Position numbers and translations under genes: made by a program. The notes beneath the pieces were generated by a model. That model was not told the DNA's origin, ran no database searches, and saw nothing but the letters and a program-made list of their open reading frames with translations. Of a stretch of 64,000 nucleotides of DNA, positions 1 through 11,860 are shown piece after piece (position 1 is the stretch's first letter; every line of letters begins with the position of its first letter). The DNA is from Salvia splendens (Eukaryota > Streptophyta > Magnoliopsida > Lamiales > Lamiaceae), in the NCBI RefSeq assembly GCF_004379255.2, contig NC_056045.1, forward strand, positions 12,923,593-12,987,592, read 5' to 3'.

Positions 1-551
1 TTAGGAGGGTGGTGTGTGGATTCGAGGCTTGGCGGATGTGATAGAGGCGTTTAGCATTAAGATGTGGTGGAGATTCCGCGAGCAGGGGTCCCTTTGGGCT
101 CGTTATATGTACCAGAAATATTGCTCAATTTCCTTCCCTTTGTTGGCATATCGATCAAATCGGTTCAGCCCGATGTGGATACGGATGTTTAAAGTGGGAA
201 ATCTTTGCCGGGAACAGGTTAGATGGGCACTTGGGAATGGGGAAATCAGCTTTTGGCATGATTCGTGGGTGCTGAATACACCTCTTGTGGATCTCTGCAA
301 TCCAGGCTCGGTCAACCTATCGTTAAAGATCAATGAACTGTGGTTGGGGGAGCAGTGGAATGAGAGAGAACTGTGGCTAATGGCAGAGAGGGCGGGATTA
401 CCGGAGGAGATTGTGGAGAAGATTTTACAAGTTCCTTTTGATAGAGAGGGTAGAGATAAAGGAAGATGGAAACTTACCAGAAATGGAGAATTTTCTTTAG
501 CGTCTGCATGGAACCTTGTGCGTAACAGAGGTGAAACACGCATGATTCATG
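1..551 (+). pseudogene. LINE-B ORF2 fragment 1 (region between RT and zf-RVT)
   Basis: Fragment of an L1-clade LINE ORF2, from the stretch after reverse transcriptase and before the zinc-binding zf-RVT domain. It was open when the window begins, so its RT lies off the left edge. The translation includes IKMWWRFREQGSLWARYM and EISFWHDSW, which match the same region of LINE-A2 and LINE-A3 at about 30730-30930 and 32830-33040. The frame is open up to the break at 552, where LINE-A1 is inserted. LINE-B resumes at 22883 with the Cys-rich zf-RVT domain, so this is one half of a split gene and not an independent protein. Sequence identity to the LINE-A copies is clearly lower than among the LINE-A copies, so it is a different, older subfamily. 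It is dead as it stands. Confidence 0.85.
534..551. repeat. Left target-site duplication of LINE-A1
   Basis: An 18-bp stretch ending catgattcatg recurs at 22865-22882 with two mismatches, directly after the A-rich tail of LINE-A1. Length and position fit target-primed reverse transcription by a LINE. It marks the 5' boundary of LINE-A1 at 552. Confidence 0.88.
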
Positions 552-870
552 GTGCTGAAAGGCGAGAGTAATTGTGTTGTTCCAGGATGAAAAACATCCC
601 ACCATATTTCTTCACGGTGCAACGAACCCTCCGACCATCTCCACGCCGGCCGTTCCTCGTAACCCCTGCGCAACCTCTCTCCCATTCTCCCTTCTCCCCG
701 GCGTATGTTTACCTCCGTCCTTGTACCGCCTTCAGGGGAAGCTCCGACTCTAACCTCCTGTAGGTGGCTTGGCTCCCCCGCCGGACTCGACGTGCTCGTA
801 TCGGCTAAGAACGTCCTCCGCCCATCCATTAATCACAAACCTGGCCACGGCGCCTACACGACGCTCGGCC
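552..870 (+). other. LINE-A1 5' leader
   Basis: C-rich leader between the target-site duplication and the ORF1 start. Short open frames here are not shared with LINE-A2 and are not called. No internal promoter motif could be identified by eye. Confidence 0.55.
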
Positions 871-3407
871 ATGCCGGATCCACCACCGGAACCCTACCTA
901 GAACTCGAGGTAGCACGCGACCTCACGGACCAGCAAATGGTCTTCCGGTCCTCCGATGCCACCTCCCCCAAGCAGCCGACTAAAGCCATGAAGCTTAAAG
1001 GCGCAAAAGCTCGGCTAAAAATTCAGAAAAACACACCGGCGCCCCCCTCAAAAGGTAACGGCCGCAAAAGATTCGTCCTCTCCCCTCTCCCGGAGGACGA
1101 ACAACTCCGAAAGAAACTCTCGTTTGGTGGAGAAGAGAACCCCAACGCCGGAAGTCCTAAATGCAAGACAGCCATCTTCGCTTCAAGTGCAGCCCAAGTC
1201 GAAGAGGACAATCGATCGTCGGATGTCATAACCTTGCTCCCCAACCCCGAAGACGAGGTCACGAATGAAGCCACACCCGATGGCACCAAACCTATCATCG
1301 CGACCCATACCGCCGGTCATGTGTCTGGCGCCGATGAAGGAACCGCCGAGGATAGGAAGGACAACACTCTACACGGCGACCGAGGGTTAGTGGATGGCCC
1401 TAGTATGGGACAAATGGCATTGGAGTTGGTGGAAGTCAACTTGCCCAAATTGGACGAGACAACAAAGCCTCTTTTTGAAAGTACTATGGCAGCTTTCCTC
1501 CCCGAGCCTTCACGTGACTTGGCTGCCGTTGCTTCTCCAATGCAGCCAAAAACTAACCATATTTTGCAGCTAGCGTCCCTCGACTCGGCGGAGATGCTCG
1601 ATGTGATGGTGGTGCAACCACTTCTTGACGGACATCACTCGGTGCTCGAACGCCCGAAAGACATTCTCCTTCTTGAACCCTCTCGGCCGACCGAAGCAGC
1701 TACCCTCTCACCTATGATGACTAATTACCCTTCCTATGAGGACTTCCCACCTCTCGAACGGGGTAGGACTCGGATGCTCCGGGATTCATTTGAAATCGGC
1801 TCACTGTCGTCAGGACGGGACGGGACATGGCCGAGAACGAAGGCGGGTGACCAAGCTATGCGTGAATCGGTTGCTACGTTGGGACCTAAAGTGGGCGACA
1901 TGAATATTTCACGGGTCATGTCGGACACGATTCGAAAGGCTTCCGGACCTACGACCAACACACGGGATACTCGGAACAAAGACTCTCCAGTGAAACTTGG
2001 TGGCGCGGAGGCCGAGCCGAGCCAACCTAGTAAGCCGAAGACGATGGCGGACATGGTCCGAGATCAAACAAAAGATGATGGACCTCAAGTCTTCTCCCCC
2101 TAGACCATCAAGAATATTGGCTTTGCCTCCTCTTCAAATGGCACCCCGGCCATCTACTTCTCAGCCGCGGAAACTGAGAAGTTGGCGACGAGCCTCGGAC
2201 ATGCCATCGTCGGTAAGTTCTCTCATTCTATCCCGACTTCCTTTCAAATACAAAAAGCCCTTGATAACATCAAATTTTGCCGAGGATTTACATGGAAATA
2301 TATTAATGCAAAACATATTCTTGTTCAATTTGAGGATATTGCGGACTATGCTCGGTTGTTAAGCGGCCCCAAAGGTACTCCCGTATGGTATGTTGATAGA
2401 CACCCAATGAGAGTGTTCAAGTGGTCCCCGGAATTTGATGCCTATTGTGAGTCCCCCATCGCGACGATCTGGTGCAATCTAATAGGAATCCCCGTTCATC
2501 TCTTTGATCCGTCGGCCCTCTTCGCAATCGGCAAGTTGCTTGGAACACCAATCCAAATTGATCGTGCTACAGCCGACAAGACTCGATTGTCCTTCGCCCG
2601 TATTTGTGTTGAGATTGATATAACTAGACCACCTCCGGAGGAGATCATTCTGGACCTTTGTGGGAGGGAAATGGTGCAACGCGTCAGGTGGGATAAAATT
2701 CCCTCGTATTGCCAGGATTGCAAACATGTGGGACATAAAAGCGAGGTATCTTATGCGACGGGAAAGACGGCACGGCCCGCGAAAAAGAACTACAACAATG
2801 ACACATCCAAACTGCCCCACCTCGGAGACCAAAATGTGAGAGGAAAACAAGGCCAATTGAAACATTTGCCGAACAACAATGAGTGGCAACGTCAAGGGAA
2901 GAATAAATGCTTGGCCGTCCAAACCGAAGTTACCCCCGTGGAAAAGGAGGGGGAAGAACCGGAATGGTCCGGCCCGGATATCATGGGCGAACTACAGAGA
3001 CCACTTGGGGGGTACCGAGTAATCAAGCCAAACGAGGAGACCGCCAAGGCGATGAGGGTCCCTTTCTCCGACCTGACTCGGCCTTCGCCCCTTACTCCCA
3101 CAAGGTTGGAGATTTTGGTGCAACGAAGGGCTTAATGAACGAGCATCGGGGATCATTCACGTCCCGACGTGGTGGATCGCAAGGTTCGGCGAGACACCTC
3201 TCGGTAAGGGGCGGAGGGGGCCTAGGGGGCCTAGGGGGCCGGTCTTCGAGGAACATTTTGAGTACTAATCAATACTATTATCTCATGGCTAGTGAAGCCT
3301 TTGCGGCCGACAAATGTGGGGAGGTTGGCTCTACCGATATGGACATGCACTCTAATTTGGATGATGTTGGAGATAATCCCTCCAGCTCGAAGGCGGATAC
3401 AGGCTGA
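871..3407 (+). pseudogene. LINE-A1 ORF1 (DUF4283-like, CCHC knuckle), broken
   Basis: RNA-binding ORF1 protein of a plant L1 LINE. I place the start at ATG 871 (MPDPPPEP) because LINE-A2 ORF1 begins with the matching MPDPPPDP at 23324; the frame extends further upstream without conservation. The N-terminal half is low-complexity and Pro/Ser/Thr/Glu-rich. The DUF4283-like domain covers about 2160-2690 (GFTWKYINAKHILVQFEDI, then WCNLIGIPVHLF), followed by a zinc knuckle near 2710-2750. The knuckle reads C-x2-C-x4-H-x4-Ser; the last Cys present in LINE-A2 is lost. An in-frame TAG at 2101-2103 replaces a Glu codon, and the frame shifts near 3100-3135. The tail resumes in another frame (TNQYYYLMASEAFA) to 3407. 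The domain name is from memory of the family. Confidence 0.85.
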
Positions 3408-4340
3408 GGAGTGAACAATCTTCAGCTCATTGAATTCCAAGGGGGACCTTCTTGCCAGCCGGGTATGGATTTCTCTTACAAGCCGAGGAGCCGATTTCGA
3501 GATCGTGACTAATGAGGAGCCGATCCTTCATGGACTCTTCGAGCCACGTTGCTATCTCGGCGGTCTATGCAAAATGCACAAGGGAAGAACGGTACCCTCT
3601 GTGGGACACCATGAGGGAACTCGCACATATGACCGAAAGGCATCCATGGCTTATTGGGGGCGACTTCAATACCATCTTATCACCGGGAGACCGAATCGGG
3701 AGTGACACCAATAGGCAAGGGGAGATGGTCGACTTCGCTGAGGCCATTGAGGATTGCCGGCTTCTCGACCCGGGTTTCGATGGTGCGGAGTTCACATGGG
3801 CCAAGAATGGATTGTTTGAAAAGTTGGATAGAGTACTAGTGAGCGAACAGTGGCCGCGGGCGTTTGAAGCAACATGGGTGACTAACCTACCGCGAATCTC
3901 CTCGGATCGTGGCCCGATTTCTGTGAGGTGCAAAGTTTTGAACAACCACAATGGAGGAAGTGCGTTCGGGTTCCAAAATATATGGACTCGCCACGAGGGT
4001 TTCTTTGAACTTGTGTATGGAACTTGGTCCATCCCGACAGAGGCCGAGGGCCTTCTCATTCTTCATATCAAGCTAGCTCGGGTCAAAAAGCCTTACAAAG
4101 ATGGAATAAAGGGGTCTTCGGCAACATCCACAGTAACTTGAGACACATGGAAGCAAAGATTGCCGAGGCCCAAACTGACTTCGAGGAGAGACAATCGGCC
4201 GAGAATAGGACCAGGGTCAACAAATGCGTTGCGGAATATATCCTCCTCCTCAAAATGGAGGACTTCTGGCGCCAGAAAGCTACCCTGCGGTGGCTCTCGG
4301 AGGGAGATAAGAATACTAGGTTTTATCAGAGTTGGGTCAA

Positions 4341-5248
4341 GCAGAAGAGAATCAGGATGCGAATCCATAAAATCAGTGACAATGGCCGAGAACTCACGGA
4401 TGAAGAAGAAATCAAACAATCGGCGGTTGAATTCTTTAAAACTCTCCTCGCGCCCGAACCAGTTGTTGACCTTTCGGAACCGGACCTCAAGGGTATTCAA
4501 CAAATCCCAAGTTCGGTTGATCTGGAGGAACTCTCATCACCGCCGGACGCAGCAGAACTCAAACGTGCCTCCTTTGATATCTCGGGGGATAGTGCACAGG
4601 GCCCGGATGGATTCACCGCTACCTTCTATCAAGCCTGTTGGGCTATTGTGGAACAGGATGTCGTCGCAGCCACTAGGCAGTTCTTCCTTGGGGCTTTCTT
4701 ACCCCGAAGCATTACGGCAACAAGCATTGTTTTGATTCCTAAGAAACCGTCGCCGAGCAATTGGGGAGACTACCGGCCGATTAGCCTTTGCAACGTCTTC
4801 AACAAAATACTCACCAAGGTCCTTTCGAAGAGGCTCACCCCGATCCTCCCAAGAGTCATCGCACCAAACCAAAGCGGGTTTGTTAAGGGGAGGCTCCTAA
4901 ATGACAATGTCCTTCTCGCTCAGGAAATGATGCATGAGATTTCTAGATGCGCACTAGCACCGAACGTCGCGGTGAAGATTGACATGGCTAAGGCCTATGA
5001 CCGAGTCCAATGGCCTTTCCGTTTTAAGGTCCTTCGGCGCGTATGGGGTTCCCGGACCCCTGGATCAGCATGATTGAGAGATGTGTCAGTTGCTGCTGGT
5101 TCTTGGTCCTCATCAATGGGGCCCCTTCAGGATTCTTCAAGTCATCTAGAGGTTTAAGACAAGGTGACCCCATCTCCCCGGCCCTCTTTGTGATCGCCGC
5201 GGATTATCTCTCAAGGTCGCTTGTCACGACCGCGCTTGTCACGACCGC
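4341..5248 (+). repeat. Tandem duplication of LINE-A1 RT segment, unit 1
   Basis: Repeated at 5249-6156 with a constant offset of 908 bp. Unit 1 ends in about 14 bp copied from the end of the GYP1 LTR (tgtcacgaccgcgc), present twice at 5230-5250. The duplication therefore happened after GYP1 landed. I saw one base difference between units, at the codon matching 5586-5588. Confidence 0.9.
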
Positions 5249-6156
5249 GCAGAAGAGAATCAGGATGCGAATCCATAAAATCAGTGACAATGGCCGAGAA
5301 CTCACGGATGAAGAAGAAATCAAACAATCGGCGGTTGAATTCTTTAAAACTCTCCTCGCGCCCGAACCAGTTGTTGACCTTTCGGAACCGGACCTCAAGG
5401 GTATTCAACAAATCCCAAGTTCGGTTGATCTGGAGGAACTCTCATCACCGCCGGACGCAGCAGAACTCAAACGTGCCTCCTTTGATATCTCGGGGGATAG
5501 TGCACAGGGCCCGGATGGATTCACCGCTACCTTCTATCAAGCCTGTTGGGCTATTGTGGAACAGGATGTCGTCGCAGCCACTAGGTAGTTCTTCCTTGGG
5601 GCTTTCTTACCCCGAAGCATTACGGCAACAAGCATTGTTTTGATTCCTAAGAAACCGTCGCCGAGCAATTGGGGAGACTACCGGCCGATTAGCCTTTGCA
5701 ACGTCTTCAACAAAATACTCACCAAGGTCCTTTCGAAGAGGCTCACCCCGATCCTCCCAAGAGTCATCGCACCAAACCAAAGCGGGTTTGTTAAGGGGAG
5801 GCTCCTAAATGACAATGTCCTTCTCGCTCAGGAAATGATGCATGAGATTTCTAGATGCGCACTAGCACCGAACGTCGCGGTGAAGATTGACATGGCTAAG
5901 GCCTATGACCGAGTCCAATGGCCTTTCCGTTTTAAGGTCCTTCGGCGCGTATGGGGTTCCCGGACCCCTGGATCAGCATGATTGAGAGATGTGTCAGTTG
6001 CTGCTGGTTCTTGGTCCTCATCAATGGGGCCCCTTCAGGATTCTTCAAGTCATCTAGAGGTTTAAGACAAGGTGACCCCATCTCCCCGGCCCTCTTTGTG
6101 ATCGCCGCGGATTATCTCTCAAGGTCGCTTGTCACGACCGCGCTTCCTAAGGATAG
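5249..6156 (+). repeat. Tandem duplication of LINE-A1 RT segment, unit 2
   Basis: Second 908-bp unit, running into the true LINE-A1/GYP1 junction at 6129/6130. A CAG in unit 1 is TAG here (5586-5588), adding a stop. Confidence 0.9.
6125..6129. repeat. Left 5-bp target-site duplication of GYP1 (tcgct)
   Basis: tcgct lies immediately before the TG of GYP1 and again at 20466-20470 after its CA. Joining the flanks restores the LINE-A RT reading (Ser-Leu-Asp-Lys-Leu). Confidence 0.93.
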
Positions 6157-6468
6157 AAAACACGGGGAATCGTGACTAGTGGGGGAATTAAGAAGCGGGG
6201 AAGAAAGGGAAACAATCAAAGAAGTACGACATATCGGTCGAAATACGAAATTTCATTTATCAACAGGGTTCCAAATCCCGAAGGTACATAACGTGAATGA
6301 TATAGTTTGACAATTCAAAGGAAATCAAAGAAATTCCTAAACTTGGCATAGCGGAAGCATTTGAGAGTTAGCTACTACTATGTATGAAGACACAATAGCA
6401 ACCGGATCATTTATTGAATACTGCCTCTGTCCAATGCTCAACATCCTCCGTCCCCCGTCCACACTCAA

Positions 6469-6518
6469 CCTGCACATAGGGAAAACATATGCAGGGGCTG
6501 AGTACTTGATGCACTCAG
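6469..6518 (-). promoter_or_regulatory. Double-hairpin module, GYP1 left LTR
   Basis: On the element strand: CTGAGTGC with GTACTCAG (8-bp stem, one G-U), then CCTGCATAT with ATGTGCAGG (9-bp stem, one U-G). The same arrangement recurs in the LTRs at 14001, 18242, 38281, 44528, 48353 and 63258. Function unknown. Confidence 0.7.
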
Positions 6519-7494
6519 TGAACTCATGCCCGGAATACATTCATCGTTAAGATATGTCAAGCCATCATTGAGTGAAACTCGGGTTTTACTTTAAAAGGCC
6601 GAGAAACACTAAATCATTCCTTAAAAAGGTGCATGCGCATGCAAACATCATCATCATCATCCCTCATCATGTACCATATCTGAACCATCATGTGAAACGA
6701 GAATGTGGCCACAAACTCGATCACTGGACCGGCCGACCACAAAGGACGGCTCACGATCCCCATCAGTGCACTAGTCTGAGTAGGGACTCACTCCCTAGTC
6801 AGACCCGAATTCGTTAACCATCAAAGTCTAGTAGGACATTATCCTAGTAGACAATCAGATAGGCAATTCAAAACATAAATTATGGCATGACATACTATTT
6901 TAACCGCCCTTATCTCACCATAACATATCATTTCAAATAAAAGAGTTTAAGTAATAAAGCCCACCTCAAACGCTTCGGATTTTCGTAAATTCCTCGTTCC
7001 GACTTTTAGCGTGAGTGCGAACCACCTTTTCGGAAAATACATAAGATTCATATCAATCTCGGTAACAAATACATTTTAGAATGCATGCACTCTAATTAAA
7101 GTCTTTTATTTCGTTTTCTCAGTTTTCGTGCAGTTTCGATTATTCGGCGGCCGCCCAAGACGTCGCGTGCGACGCCGGTCGGCCGCTTACGCTCGTTCTT
7201 TTCCTCCGTTGGCTCCTTGTATTTTCCACGACGTCAGAATAACTTTCCAAATCATTTAAGTGCACAATTAAATTTTTTTCGCAATTATTTTCCTTCGCAA
7301 TTATTTTATTTTGGACTTGGGATTATTCTGAAAATTACTTAAATACCTTCCCATCGGGCCAACTTCTTTCTTTAAACACAAGCACAAGCCCAAGCTTAAA
7401 TTAAATCCCCCAAAAATATATGAGGCCCAAATCTTTTAAAACAAAAGAGGCCCAATACTCCCATCCACCACATTCTCTCGGTCAACTCTCTCCC

Positions 7495-7575
7495 TCATCC
7501 TCTCTCTCTTTTCTTCTCTCTCTTTTCTTCTCTCTCTTTTCTTCCTCTCTTTCTTTCTCTCTTTCTTTCTCACCG
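7495..7575. repeat. CT-rich microsatellite in GYP1 left LTR
   Basis: Repeats of tctctc and tctttcttt type. The right LTR copy (19266-19330) is about 25 bp shorter, as expected for slippage. Confidence 0.85.
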
Positions 7576-8697
7576 AAATCGGTCGCCTGCCACCGCCGCT
7601 GCCACTGTCTTCACCTCTGTCGGACACCACCGCTGCTGTCCCGTCGGCGAGGAATCGACGTTCACTGCAGCTGCCGTCGCCGCTTCTGTTCGCGGCCGCC
7701 ATCGCTGCTGTACCGTCGCAGCCGTGGTGCTGCTGGAGTCGCCGGACAGCGCAGCTGCTGTCGCCGGACAGCAAAGCTGCTGTCGCCGGCTCCCCCCCTT
7801 CCGCCAGCCGCCGCTGCCACTGGAGTCGTCGGGAACGCCGCTGCCATTATTGCCGGTAGCTTCCTCCTCCTCGAAACCACCCGCAAGGTGTATTTTTATT
7901 ACAAAGTTAAGTTCTTTCATAGCGTCGACTACTTACGGCGATCGTTCGGTTGGTTCTACGTCGGTTTCTACTTAAGTCGGTTATGGAGGATAATCAAAGC
8001 TATATGCATGTAAAGCTTAAAACAACACATGCTTAATGATAGGAATGGATTATACCTCCAAGAAGAAATGGTTGGACTTGATGGTGAATGGACAAAGATG
8101 TGAAAACTTCCCCTCTCGCTTCCTCTCTCGGCTTCTCTCTCTCGCCACTTCTCCTCCTCTCTTCTCTTTTGTCCTTGCAAAGTGAAAGTGAGGGGGTGGA
8201 TTTTGGGGTGTGGGTATTGATGGGGAAGTGGGGAGGTAAAAAGAAAACCGTCGATCATGGGGGAAAGAAAACCGTCGGTCATGGGGGAGAAAGAAGAAGG
8301 AGAAAGAAGGAAAAGGAAGAAAAAGGCTTGGGCTTAAATCAATTAAATTCATGCTTGGGCTTGCATGTAGAATTATTTCCTAATGGGCTAAAAAGAAATA
8401 CAAGCCCAACATAAAAGGGTGATTAGAAAAACAAGTTGTTCATTTTTAATTGGCTTCAAATTTATTTTGGAGAAACCAAAATAAATTCATACTTTTTATA
8501 TATTTTTTTTTTCGTATTTTCCCTCGTAAATTAAAAAAAATTCACGGGAACTTTACTAAATTTCGTTATCTTGTCTTCACAACAATTAAAAACGCCCAAC
8601 GAAAAAACTATAATATTTGGTGTTGTTCCAAATATGATTCCTTCGATCGTTCCTCGATTTACGTGCGTCATCTTCCATAAAAAGTACAGGCGTTACA

Positions 8698-8710
8698 TTC
8701 TACCCACCTT
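8698..8710 (-). other. GYP1 polypurine tract
   Basis: Reverse complement reads AAGGTGGGTAGAA directly before the LTR start, matching the corresponding tract of GYP2 (AAGAGGGGTAGAA, 41679-41691). This is where plus-strand DNA synthesis would be primed. Confidence 0.8.
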
Positions 8711-9645
8711 AACAGAAATTTCGTCCCGAAATTTGCTCATCTCATACTATCATCAATCATACTCCATTCATCATCACGTCCAACATCATTTGCATAAACA
8801 TTTCTCATTTAAAAACATTTTACCTTCTCTCTTGTTGAGCGCGGTGAGACGTCACGCCCCCATTTTCACCACATTTTGTTGCTCAAGATCCAATATCTAG
8901 AGGTATAGCATAATGTTCGATCCCTTAGCAACTCGCTATTAGCGGTATGTAAAAGCTGAAAAAGAAAATTTAACACCTCGTGTTCGTGGTTATATCGTTG
9001 CCTCTAGTTGGTGTATCACTTTTATGCATATCTGATTAAAGAAACTCTTTCCCCCGTGTGCATTCGATAAGCTCTATCTCACCCTTTTCTCCAAGTCTAG
9101 TATCAAAAACTCGAAAATTGATCAAGCAATCTTACTTGGATATGAACTGATTTCAAAAATTGTAGCAACACTGCTGAAAGTGTCTTAATCAGAGAGGTTG
9201 CAGAATTAATCAAGAAAACAAGAACAACATTTCTAGCTCGACTCTTTTAGATCTCATCACCAACTTGCAAGAAAATGGTTTGTAAACAAAGCAAAGACTA
9301 AACCCATTGAACTTAACACATCCATTCTGAGATTTAAATGGTTTAAACGGTATCAAATAAAATCCATAGAGCTTGGGAATTTACTTCTGATGAAAGCTTG
9401 AAAGAATATGAGATAGGTCATGAAAATAGGATGAGACTGAATTAAGTCTCAAATTCCATAGTAGGCTGCCAAATAAGATATTTCAATTGTCAAATCAAAT
9501 TTGCAAAATTTCGGCATCAATGAATGATGGCTCAAACATGTCATGACATGAGATGATCAATTGTGGGAGGGTTTAGAAGCATAGACAAATGTCATGAAGT
9601 AGCACTGATCATGGTTCGACGACATCATGCTATTGAATAATGAAA
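8711..9645 (-). other. GYP1 internal non-coding region, 3' side
   Basis: No coding frame recognised. About 9140-9665 is, in reverse complement, similar to GYP3 internal DNA at about 50990-51450 and to GYP1's own 10960-11280. It is AT-rich spacer shared by these elements. Integrase and chromodomain sequence expected here is absent or unrecognisable. Confidence 0.5.
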
Positions 9646-10957
9646 TCACATCAATGGATTCACAGGTTTGCAACCGACGTGAAGTGAACTTTTTAGAAAA
9701 ACAGCTAGATCAAACACGTTAAGGAAAAAGAGAACACGATAGACGGTGAAGTCCTTGTCGGGTTCTGGTACCGCTAGGACTAGGGTTGTAGTCAATTTCT
9801 CCTTCAACAGTTGGAAACTCGCCTCACACTCTGGCGTCCAAACCACCTTGATTCCCTTCTTTAGTAGTTGCGTCATCGGTCTCGCAATCTTAGAGAATCC
9901 TTCGATGAAGCGTCGATAATATCCCGCCAATCCCCAGAAACTGCGGATTTCACTTGGCGTTTTCGGCGACTTCCAATTCTGTACGACCTCGACCTTTGCT
10001 TCTCATTTCGCAACGTTTCCAATACTGTTTGTAGATGTCATCCATGCTCCTCCTTGTTCTTCGAGTATACTAAAACATCGTCGATGAAGACTAACATGAA
10101 CTTGTCGAGATACTCATGGAAAACTCGGTTCATCAAGTCCATGAAGACAGCCGGGGCGTTGGTCAGCCCAAATGGCATCACGACGAATTCATAATGGCCA
10201 TAACGAGTGCGGAAAGCAGTCTTAGGCACATCCTCTCGTCGGACCTTTAGTTGATGATACCCTGATCTCAAATCCATTTTCGAGAATACGCCCGCTCCTC
10301 GAAGTTGGTCAAATAAGTCACCAATCCTTGGCAGTGGATACTTATTCTTCAAGGTCATCTTGTTGAGCTCACGATAGTCGATGCACATCCTCATCGTCCC
10401 ATCCTTCTTCTTAACGAACAAAATCGGCTCTCCCCACGGTGACACACTGGGTCAAATGAAACCCTAGTCTAACATTTCTTGCAACTGTATCTTCAACTCG
10501 GCCAATTCCTTAGGGCCATTCGGTATAGCGCCTTCGATACTGGCGTAGACCCTGGTTCCAAAACAATAGTGAACTATAATTGTCTGTCAGATGGCGGTCC
10601 AGATAAAGCTTCGGGAAACACAACGGGAAAATCTTGTACTACTGCCACGTCTTCCACTCTCAAATCCTTCTTTTCCTCTCCGTTCAAGTACACAAGATAC
10701 GTTGGACGCCCTTTTCTTACCATCGTGGTTGCTTGCAATGCAGAGATTATAGAGGTTCGTCAGTTCATGGAGATCCCATATAAGATGGTCGGCTCTTTGC
10801 CCGGGGCTTGAAAAGAAATGTGTCTCCCTTTAGAGTGAATAGTCGTGTGGTTCTCGGCAAGCCAATACATTCCCAAAATTATATCAACGCTCTCCAAGGC
10901 ATGATGTGTAAAAGTTGAGCTACTACTCTTAACTCTCCTAACATAAACTTTAGTCAA
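9646..10957 (-). pseudogene. GYP1 pol remnant: protease end, RT, start of RNase H region
   Basis: Minus-strand remains of a Ty3/gypsy polyprotein, read from 10957 to 9646. The end of the aspartic protease region is VDIILGMYWLAENHTTIHS (about 10840-10900); GYP3 has DVILGMDWL here, so a conserved Asp is Tyr. A broken linker follows. RT is clearest at 10445-10038 ([46 protein letters not shown]) and keeps the catalytic FIDD motif. After that the frame breaks, and 9930-9646 gives [20 protein letters not shown] and [12 protein letters not shown], the connection to RNase H, before similarity stops. At least three frame breaks and a deletion after RT make it non-functional. Proteins of this type carry out reverse transcription inside virus-like particles. 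Confidence 0.9.
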
Positions 10958-11860
10958 ACAGTCTTAACTTGGATATGAATCGATTTTGAAATATAACAAT
11001 TGGTTGTGATCATCCCCACGAAGCTTGAAAGAACATAAGATAGGTCATCAATATGGGATGAAATCAAATAAATGTCAATTCTCATAGTAGGCTACCAAAG
11101 GATAATTCAGTTGTTCGACCAAATTTGAAAGGTCCACACATCAATGGATAATGACTTAAAAGGGTTGAGGAAAAGAAATGATCAGTTGCATGAGGTACTG
11201 ATCATGGTTCAAGGAAAATCATAATATGGACTGACAAAATCACATCAATGGGTTCATAAGTTTGTGAAAGGCAATCAAAGTCAAATGGGCTATTGAAAAC
11301 AAAAATCAAGTGGATTAAGTTTGTTAAGGCAAGGAACATAATGTAGGCCTTAACTTTGTTTTGTAGAAAGAAAGGTCCTATTATGGAAAGGGTACATATA
11401 GTGGAACTGAACCAAAAGAATTTCACTCTGTAAGAAAGAACTTGACACAGACATGGTGACCAAATGAAAAGTTGAACAAAAGTTCCAAGAGAATTATCCC
11501 ACAGAAAACATGTCTGCGAAACGTGATTGTATTGAAGGACATAACTGCAAGCAGTCTTAGGAATGAAGTTCAATAGCAAAGGCTCACAAAGTCAAAATAT
11601 TGTTCGTATAAATAATAAGTCAAAGAAGACTACAATCAATCCAATTGTCCAAAGTTATGAAGGCAACACCACTTTCCAAGAATTGAAAGTGAGTTATGAC
11701 TCAATGGAGGAAAAGAAATAATATGCATCACTTGCAAGGGGTGAATGAAACAAGCTGTTAAATAGACAATGGCTCACGGCTATTTGAAAGGTCCTGAAAG
11801 ATAACTTCTTATAATCCAAGTAAGAACTGTTGATTAGAATAGTTTATTCCAGCTATTAGA
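10958..11860 (-). other. GYP1 internal spacer, repeated module
   Basis: No gene seen. About 10960-11280 repeats features of 9140-9665 (for example cacatcaatgggttcataag against cacatcaatggattcacagg), so the pol remnant sits between two related spacer copies. Confidence 0.5.

Larger units (their letters stand above)
3430..6129 (+). pseudogene. LINE-A1 ORF2, 5' part: endonuclease and partial RT, broken and duplicated
   Basis: N-terminal part of L1 ORF2, which normally nicks target DNA and primes reverse transcription there. The APE-type endonuclease is represented from about 3465 to 4060. About 200 bp encoding its start (the WNVRG and IMEP region seen in LINE-A2) is deleted near 3467. GGDFNTIL is kept, but the usual SDHGP reads SDRGP near 3904, so the catalytic His is gone. 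A one-base deletion near 4090 shifts the frame. RT follows from about 4260 (KATLRWLSEGDKNTRFYQSW, PKKPSPSNWGDYRPISLCN, FVKGRLLNDN, KIDMAKAYDRVQWPF), with another shift near 5040 and LRQGDPISPALFVIAADYL near 5153. The RT segment is present twice because of a 908-bp tandem duplication. GYP1 interrupts the gene at 6130, before the YADD box, which lies at about 20545. Confidence 0.88.
6130..8697 (-). repeat. GYP1 3' LTR (left copy)
   Basis: 2568 bp, matching 17903-20465 along its length. It starts tgtcacgacc and ends aggcgttaca, so in element orientation it runs TG to CA. It contains the double-hairpin module (6469-6518), a GC-rich block at 7147-7195 with GCGGCCGC, a CT microsatellite and a GC-rich trinucleotide-like block (about 7570-7870). 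Compared with the right LTR it has longer CT repeats, an extra about 22-bp unit near 7760-7785 and lacks about 33 bp near 7880. The open frames over the GC-rich block (7420-8013) are low-complexity and not called genes. Confidence 0.92.

Noticed and set aside
7420..8013. 197-codon plus-strand frame in the GYP1 left LTR
   Set aside because: Low-complexity Ser/Leu and Pro/Ala stretches over microsatellite and GC-rich DNA. The right LTR copy is frame-shifted relative to it, and no domain is seen.
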